A stretch of DNA of 13,700 nucleotides from Cyclostephanos tholiformis (lineage: Eukaryota; Bacillariophyta; Thalassiosirophyceae; Thalassiosirales; Thalassiosiraceae): positions 1-13,700 of the forward strand of contig JALLPB010000680.1 of NCBI GenBank assembly GCA_036939975.1, in the 5' to 3' direction. Each line of letters opens with the position of its first letter. The first letter of the stretch is position 1. The translations under genes and the position numbers were made by a program. The notes below the pieces were generated by a model. It made no database searches. It was not told the DNA's origin and saw nothing but the letters and a program-made list of their open reading frames with translations. This document shows positions 7,781 through 13,700 of the stretch, piece by piece.

Positions 7781-10700
7781 ATGCCTTCCAGCCCCATCAG
7801 CGTGACCCTGCCCTCCATCGAGCGCTCCGACCACGCCTCCACGTTGGCGGCGGCGCCGTCGTCTCCTCAGGACCGAAAGACCGACCGGGGAGGGGAGGAG
7901 GAAGACGACGACAGACGGCGAAAGAAACTGCTGCTGCAGCAGCAGCATACGATCAAGGGCCGAGGCCCAAGCCTGGCGAAGTCCATATCGGGCCTGAAAT
8001 CCATCGGCACTTCCATGATGGCGCTCCGGCGCGCTCCCGGCGACGTCGTGCCGCCGTCGACGCCGTCGGGGGCCTTCGCTGGGACGGAGCAGGCGGCGCA
8101 TTCCGGAAACGCTCTCGAGAATTACGTCATCCCATCCATCCTGCGGATGATTACTGATGCGTCGTCGACCGCCGCATCGTCGACGACTGATCATCAGGGC
8201 GGCGGCATGGAGGTGATCAAGGTGTCCAAGGTGAGTCACTATGCTTTTTTCCCGTCGTCGTTGTCGTTAAGTCGTCGTGTCAGTTATTGTTCTTTTTCGG
8301 GGATGTATTATCTATATGCCAAATCTCATTTGCCACATGTTCCGGCACTCGATCGTTCGTCGGCGTTTTCGTGTCTTAATTCCCTATCAGAATGGGAAAC
8401 AACAACCGCGTCGGCTCGGGATAGCCCCCAACAATCGCGCGATTTACATCACCAGTCACAAGCCTCAGGGGGTGATCATGGGATTAATAAAACAGGGCAT
8501 CGTCGATAGGGGGGATGAGGGCGGAGTGACGGGGGGGGGCATGGGATCGGTGGGGGGGGGGAAGGTGAAGGAGATCGATCTCAGCAGGGTCGTTCGGATG
8601 CAGTTGGGCCAACAGTCTCGACGATTCGTGAAGGCTCGGTGAGTTTGATCCTCCTCTATAGGAGAGGATCCTCTCGTTCCGAAACTTTTTGGAGTTATTA
8701 TTATCATGTGTTCGTGCTCCCCTCGAGGAAGATATTTGCCATTTATGAATATCCTCATCGCCCGCACGTTCGAACCCCCCAAATTAGGAGCAAGCGATCC
8801 TTGGATACCTTCGACACGCCGCAGTCTCTGAGCATCATATACCGTCGATCGGAAAACTCGACGAAGGATAAGCTCGTCATGACATTGAAGAAGAGCCACG
8901 GCATACCGATAGTCATGGACGCGGCGGAGGACTCCCTCGATTTGATAGTACCTTCGAGGGATAACTTCGATGCACTAACACGAACGTTGCAGGACCTACT
9001 GGCATTCTACCAGGAGGTGGAGCCATGCGCCAATCCCGACTATTCGTTAATACAGTACCACCTCGTGGACATGGGCAAGAGCCTCAGTGAGTGTCTGGTA
9101 TCGTGCTCGGATTGGGTTACGCTATGCAAGCGGTTGAACGCACCAATATCCAAGGGGGAGGCGACCGCGATGTATCGCGCATTCTGCGAATCGCTGGCGT
9201 TATCAAACTCGCAAACGGAGGGATTGGAGATGTTCGAGGTGGTGCGTCTCCTGGAGGTGTTGCGACAGCGGGGACTGGATATGATGTCGTCGAGGAAGGG
9301 AAAAGGAGATGTTGTAGATCCGCGGAGGCAACTCTTCCACGAGATCGCGAAGAGCGAATATGGCGAAGCGGTGGCCATATCTGCGGAGGATTTTCTCGCG
9401 TTCGTGCACGAGGAGCAGAAGGAGACGGACATGACATTGCATGACGTAAAAGATTTGTTTTATCAATTGAACGGTCATCGTGTTTCTTCCCAGTTGGATG
9501 GTGCTTTAACGGTTCTCTCTGGTTTAGGCTGCTTGTCGATGAAAGAGGGCGTTTCGTGGGAAAGGGAGTATATTACGTCGGAGGCCTTTGGACGGTTTTT
9601 GTTGCTTGAGTCTAATGACGTGTTTGACCCCCAAAGGTCGAGTCCTTTGGATAGGTGTGTCCAACATTTCAATTTTTCGCCGAACTCTGTTTATCATAAA
9701 CTCACATTGTGTGACACGAATCCCAGCTACATGAATGAGCCCTTAAATAATTATTGGATCAACACCAGTCATGACACTTATTTACGACGAACAACATCGA
9801 AGGGCGCTGATTCTAAGCAATCTGGGAAGACTGACTTGCAGTCGTATACTTTGGCGTTATACCGCGGCGCGAGGGCCATTGAGCTGGATGTATGGGATGG
9901 GCCAAGAGGGGGGAGCCCAAGGGTTCGTTTCGGAATATCCTCTTTTTCGGAGAGCAACGAAATCAAGTCCATCGACAACAGCAGCCTGCCCTTTTCCGAT
10001 GTCATCCTCACAATCAGCTACTTCCTTCAAGCAGAGCCCGAATCATTCCCAATTATTCTTCTGATTGAAAACCATTGTTCCCTTCCGTTCCAAGAAAAAA
10101 TGGCTTCGGATATTGAGAATATTCTTGGCAAGAAAAATCTTTTGCACAGACCGAATCCTTCTACAAGCGATACTGATCTACTGCCGAGCCCGGCTCAATT
10201 ACGGGGTAAAGCTGTAGTTAAAAGTAAGCTCCCGATGGCGATTATTGGTGAAAAGTTAGTGTTGAACGATGATTTCGATGATGAAAATAGAGACGCGACT
10301 CTTCCCTCTTTCCCAGATTATGATTCAGAGGATGACATAAAAGAAAATGTGGTTGGCTTCAGCTCAAAGGGGTCTATCAAGTCTCCTTCTCCCCAGATGC
10401 TGACGGCAGAGGAGCTGTTCCAATTTGCCAGGTCTCAGTCACTTGAAGCGACTTCGGCAGCAAATGCAGCTCATAACCAGCTATTGGACATCAAACACCG
10501 TGTAAGGCAGATGAAAAGTCATGCTGATGCTTTGCTTCGAGACATTAACATGACTTATGACGAATTAAAGAAGAAACGAGAGGAAGGAATAGAAACCATT
10601 CCCGAGGAAGGAACTGAAGTAGAGCTTTGCTTAGATGGGGCAACCAAGGTCAAAGAACCTGCTAATCATGCAATGGACATTGCTAAAGCTTTTGCTGAAA

Positions 10701-12940
10701 GTGTAGATGAGTCCCGTCTGCTTGCAATTGCAGCCACGATTGATGCTAGGAGCGAAATGGAATTGTTTGATATGGCTCGGGAGGATTTCACTGACAAGGA
10801 AGCTGCTTTGGCAGATGCAAAAGAAGTGTTGCAATTAGCATCAACGAGTAACCGCGAGTTGATTGATTCCTCTGAACGAGCTCTTTCACTCGCCCGAATC
10901 AACCGCGAATATGCAGAAAATGCAGAGAGACGTGTCAAGGCGGTAAGAGGACTCTTAAATAGGTCACATAATCAGGCAGTAACATCCGAGACTGTGGCAG
11001 GAACGGCGGATGCCGAGGCAAACATCAGTGAGCAAAGAGCGAAGGACTCAGAAGCCCGTGCAAAGAAGGCCCTTGCCCATGCAGAAAAGGAAAAGGAAAA
11101 TGCCGAGAAGGAATCTAAGCTTGAAGATGACCTTGATGCCCAACTAAAAGATGTGCAGCAGAAGCTCAAAGAATCGATCGACGCAGTCAATGCTGCGCGT
11201 GAGCGTGCTGACGATGCAGTGAATCAGGCAGGAGTGCTAACTGAACAAATTAGCCATTCTAGGACCACGGACAATGATGATGAATTGTCATTGAAAACCA
11301 AAAAAAAGAGCAAGGAACGAAAGTTTCATATAGGTGAGATGGAGCGAGCTTTGGCGGACAAGGTAGGGTTGGAGTCAAGTACTCGAAAATTGGAAATCAT
11401 GATCGAAGATCTTCAAAGAAAATTAAACATCCAGGCCAAGGTCGCTGCGACCGCTAGGATGCAAGCGGATCATAGCAGGTCAGTTGCTTACCAATTGGAA
11501 GAGCACGCTCTAGAAGAACGTGAAGCAGCAGATCTTAGGTTAGCAGCACGTATTAAAGCGAAGCTTGGAGTAGAATCCAGTGACGCGGTCCTGACAAGTA
11601 CAGAAACTCAGCTCGCAGAGGCGGAGAAAGCCGCAGTTGAAGCAAATGAGATTGCTTTGGCTAGTCGACGATACGCCGAACAGTTGTCCCAAGAAGCAGC
11701 CGATCTTCAAGACACTGCACAACTTGAAGTAGATGTAAAAATTGCCCAGGAGAGCCGTGATGCAGCCTGGCTGGTTTATGAGGCTGCTAAAGAATCAAAA
11801 GAGGAAGCGCTCAAAAGGGCCGCCCGAGCGAAGCATGTGCACGAAACGAATTGTGTACATTTAGCAAATCTTGAAAGAGATGCTATGGCGGAACTGCTAT
11901 ACAGAGAATCTGCTCAGCAGGCAGAGCTGCTGGCATTCACGACATGTGAGAATGCAAATGCTATGATAGATGAAGTGGAAGCGTGTCAGAAAACATATGA
12001 TGAAGCAAAGGCATTAGCCTTTGAAAAATCTGGGGCCCTCAAAATTGCCATGAGGTACAAGGAGAAAAAGAAGAGACTGCAACCTGTATCAATGTCTCTT
12101 GTAAAATTAACAACACTGCACAGCTGTAAACATAGAAGTTGGGAATTAAGCTCCAAGCTGCCCAAATGTGCCATGCACAGTTTTTCTGATGCAACGACTG
12201 TGAAAATGGCTGAACAAGGGAAGGAGGAATGGAAGCACTGGGTCGAGTTCAACAAGACCCACTTCTCACGAACTTATCCCGATTCAGCATCTCGAAATTA
12301 CAACCCCATACTACCCTGGGCAATGGGTTGTCAGTTTGTGTCAATGAATTTTTTTAGAAATAAATTCACCCTTTTGAATGATGGACGATTTCGAGAGAAT
12401 GGGAACAGAGGTTACGTGCTCAAACCTGAATACTTGTGTAATGACAAAAATGACATGAATACTACAGAAGGTACATTGGATACTTTTCACCCCAGAGATC
12501 TGACCATCAAAATATTAAGTGGATTCTGCCTTCCGAAGTCTTCTGAAAAAAGTTCCTCGTCCCTACTCAGTCCTTTTGTGAGAGTCACACTGTATGATGG
12601 ATCTCCTACAGCACTTTTACCGTCACCAGTATTCAAGACTCATGTCGTTGAAGGGAATGGTCTCAATCCTGTTTGGAATGCAAAAGACTCAGCGAGCTTT
12701 ACGTGTCTGAATCCAAGTGTTGGCATGATTCTTATTGGAGTTTATGACCACTGTGATGTCAACAAAACGGATTACTTCATTGGTGCCTCTGCCATACCGG
12801 TTTCGTGCATCAGGGATGGATATCGATCTGTCTCATTGTTTGATTCAAATAATGCACGTAGGGGGGCAATGAAATATGCTTCGATTTTCATTAAAGTGGC
12901 GAGTAGACCTGCAAGTAATCACGGCGGTGGTGCACTGTAA
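7781..12940 (+). CDS. PLC: PI-PLC-like protein with X-Y coiled-coil insert, probably catalytically impaired
   Basis: The gene is read as three exons, 7781-8230, 8391-8638 and 8788-12940, giving 1616 residues. The family cleaves PI(4,5)P2 to IP3 and diacylglycerol at the plasma membrane. Order: a Ser/Pro-rich N-terminus (1-140); a PH-like domain (about 143-308) spanning all three exons; a degenerate EF-hand-like region (about 325-530, ending NDVFDPQ); the X box (about 545-715); an acidic linker (about 727-752); a coiled coil (about 770-1325); the Y box (about 1326-1460); and C2 (about 1469-1600). X box residues kept are His561, Glu598, Asp600, Glu660, Lys711 and Lys713. Y box residues kept are Ser1364/Ser1366, Arg1394 and Tyr1396. 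Asn after the first catalytic His is Asp562, and no His exists in 605-634 where the second catalytic His belongs. PLC ancestry is secure; exon boundaries are good but unproven; loss of activity is inferred. Confidence 0.9.
8231..8390 (+). other. Intron 1 of the PLC-like gene
   Basis: Donor CAAG|GTGAGT at 8231 and acceptor CTATCAG at 8384-8390 bound a 160-base phase-0 intron. Removing it joins residue Lys150 to the frame that continues the PH domain (VSK followed by NGKQQPRRLG), the usual first strand pair of a PH domain. If retained, the frame runs on to a stop at 8507-8509. A pyrimidine-containing stretch precedes the acceptor. Confidence 0.82.
8531..8561 (+). repeat. Two poly-G runs inside coding exon 2
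   Basis: Nine G at 8531-8539 and ten G at 8552-8561 sit within the second exon of the PLC-like gene, with a GGG between them. They encode glycines in a loop of the PH-like domain. Long mononucleotide runs are prone to replication slippage and sequencing error, and this cluster could form a G-quadruplex. Here the total length keeps the frame. Confidence 0.8.
8639..8787 (+). other. Intron 2 of the PLC-like gene
   Basis: Donor CTCG|GTGAGT at 8639 and acceptor AAATTAG ending at 8787 bound a 149-base phase-2 intron; the split codon is Arg233. Removing it joins VVRMQLGQQSRRFVKAR to the PH segment containing SLSIIYRR, in the order expected of PLC PH domains. If retained, translation stops at once at 8640-8642. 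A second AG at 8789-8790 makes a tandem acceptor that would drop only one residue. Confidence 0.8.
10397..12052 (+). other. Coiled-coil insert between PLC X and Y boxes
   Basis: This part of exon 3 encodes residues about 770-1321 of the PLC-like protein. It is rich in Ala, Glu, Lys, Gln and Arg, almost free of Pro and Gly, and shows heptad-like spacing of Ala/Leu for most of its length, as expected for long alpha-helical coiled coil. It begins shortly after an acidic linker and ends just before the Y box. No SH2, SH3 or PH segment, as found in the X-Y insert of animal PLC-gamma, is seen. It is in frame with both flanks, with no splice consensus needed to explain it. Confidence 0.8.
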
Positions 12941-13038
12941 AATCATGGCATAAGTCTCTCAGTAGCTTGAACTGTATGAAGGGCTGTAAGGCTGGCTAGA
13001 CCATTTGTTATGTTTGCAAAGATGGAAGAATTCATTTT

Positions 13039-13062
13039 CCATAGCTGAATCCATAGCTGAAT
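13039..13062 (+). repeat. 12-bp perfect tandem duplication
   Basis: CCATAGCTGAAT occurs twice back to back, about 100 bases past the stop codon of the PLC-like gene. It is a small recent duplication, probably slippage, inside the likely 3' UTR. Confidence 0.85.
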
Positions 13063-13510
13063 ATTTCCAACATGGGGGAACCCTACTTTGCTCATGAAAA
13101 TGAGTGCGCCAATTTTTTACAGTTACTAAAATTTTCTAACCTCCCTATCGCCCGCCATAATCCACACCCCAATGGTCTCTTGACTTCTGGCACTGGTGAA
13201 ACGAATGGTGGTGTTATGCCACATGGCATCCACAAGTTGTTGACAATGGGGGGGGGGCACAATAGCACTAAACAGTATCTAAAATATTTTAATGAAGATC
13301 AAATGACAATGAGTAAAACTTACACAGGGCCTTCCTAAGGGATAAAAGACCATTGTTGAACCAGAACATTTATGCCTCTGGCCATTTCCATCATGGTTGA
13401 ATTGTTCTGTCTTGGAAATCTTTTTGTGGATTGAATGATGGGCTTGCTTAGGGCTCCTACACATGTAGAAAAAGTGGATGTGTGTCAAAATTGCTCCTAC
13501 CCGAAAGTGC

Positions 13511-13580
13511 AATTGCGAGTTTTTTTATCCCGCCATGGGTAAGTACCTACCTACTACCCAAAAAATAATTGCGAGTTTTT
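13511..13580 (+). repeat. Direct repeat AATTGCGAGTTTTT, 56 bp apart
   Basis: The 14-bp word AATTGCGAGTTTTT occurs at 13511-13524 and 13567-13580. Between the copies lies an imperfect inverted repeat (TGGGTAAGTA and TACTACCCA). Such a pattern could be an intergenic repeat unit or the edge of a small mobile element, but no terminal inverted repeats or target duplication were identified. Confidence 0.55.
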
Positions 13581-13642
13581 CCATTGAGGTTGAGGGAATC
13601 GGCATATTGTGGATATGAGATGAAGGTGAAATATCACTCTTG

Positions 13643-13682
13643 TCACGATAGGTCGTGATGCATGCCCCTCACTTTCAAGTGA
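13643..13682. repeat. Two adjacent small hairpins
   Basis: TCACGA and TCGTGA (13643-13648, 13653-13658) form a 6-bp stem with a 4-base loop. TCACTT and AAGTGA (13669-13674, 13677-13682) form a second 6-bp stem with a 2-base gap. Stems of this size arise by chance fairly often; two in a row at the window edge are noted only for completeness. Confidence 0.35.
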
Positions 13683-13700
13683 AGGAGCGAGTTCTCACAT

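Larger units (their letters stand above)
12941..13700. other. Downstream region with no supported gene
   Basis: These 760 bases follow the PLC-like gene and should begin with its 3' UTR. No canonical AATAAA was found close to the stop. An 88-codon frame at 13072-13338 crosses a ten-G run and has no recognisable domain, so it is not called. The region contains a 12-bp tandem duplication (13039-13062), a ten-G run (13248-13257), a repeated 14-bp word (13511-13524 and 13567-13580) and small hairpins near the right edge. Remnant of a repeat element is possible but unproven. Confidence 0.5.

Noticed and set aside
7709..8239. Minus-strand 176-codon frame over PLC exon 1
   Set aside because: Arg/His-rich translation typical of an antisense shadow over GC-rich coding DNA; the plus-strand exon joins a PH domain by clean splice sites.
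8639..8787. Coding use of the open frame upstream of exon 3
   Set aside because: The frame is open here but starts without an ATG exactly at a GTGAGT donor and has no PH-like sequence; it reads better as intron 2.
10397..12052. Separate myosin- or kinesin-like coiled-coil gene
   Set aside because: It is in frame with the X box before and the Y box after, without stop codons or splice consensus; one PLC-like protein explains the whole frame.
13072..13338. 88-codon plus-strand frame after the PLC-like gene
   Set aside because: No domain recognised, crosses a ten-G run, and lies in likely 3' UTR. Could be a repeat remnant, but not supportable as a gene.

Overview
This window reads as nuclear DNA of a microbial eukaryote, most likely a diatom or another stramenopile. 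The reasons are long, mostly uninterrupted reading frames, few short GT-AG introns (two, 160 and 149 nt), compact intergenic gaps of 0.3-0.8 kb, and a full PH / EF-region / X / Y / C2 phospholipase C next to a HID1 family gene. The placement is inference. No bacterial, phage, CRISPR, rRNA or tRNA signal was seen.

Layout: positions 1-432 are AT-rich upstream DNA with repeated TGTTAC/GTAACA words. Positions 433-3903 (+) encode an unrecognised 1156-residue protein with three degenerate tandem repeats of 111-120 residues and an orphan, tryptophan-containing C-terminal region. Positions 3904-4239 are the short shared 3' region of two convergent genes. Positions 4240-7047 (-) encode a convincing HID1 homologue with an N-myristoylation signal and two large charged inserts. 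Positions 7048-7780 are the divergent promoter region between HID1 and the next gene. Positions 7781-12940 (+) form a three-exon gene whose spliced 1616-residue product is a PI-PLC-like protein. Positions 12941-13700 hold no supported gene, only short repeats and small hairpins.

The most interesting object is the PLC-like protein. Its fold-defining blocks and its phosphate-binding residues are kept. The second catalytic histidine of the X box has no counterpart, and the first box reads His-Asp rather than His-Asn. About 555 residues of alanine-rich predicted coiled coil sit between the X and Y halves of the catalytic barrel. Together this suggests a catalytically weak or dead inositol-lipid binding scaffold, similar in logic to animal PRIP/PLC-L but with a different architecture. 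HID1 (trans-Golgi and secretory granule biogenesis in animals) and a phosphoinositide-binding protein sharing one promoter region could both serve membrane trafficking, but that link is only a suggestion from position.
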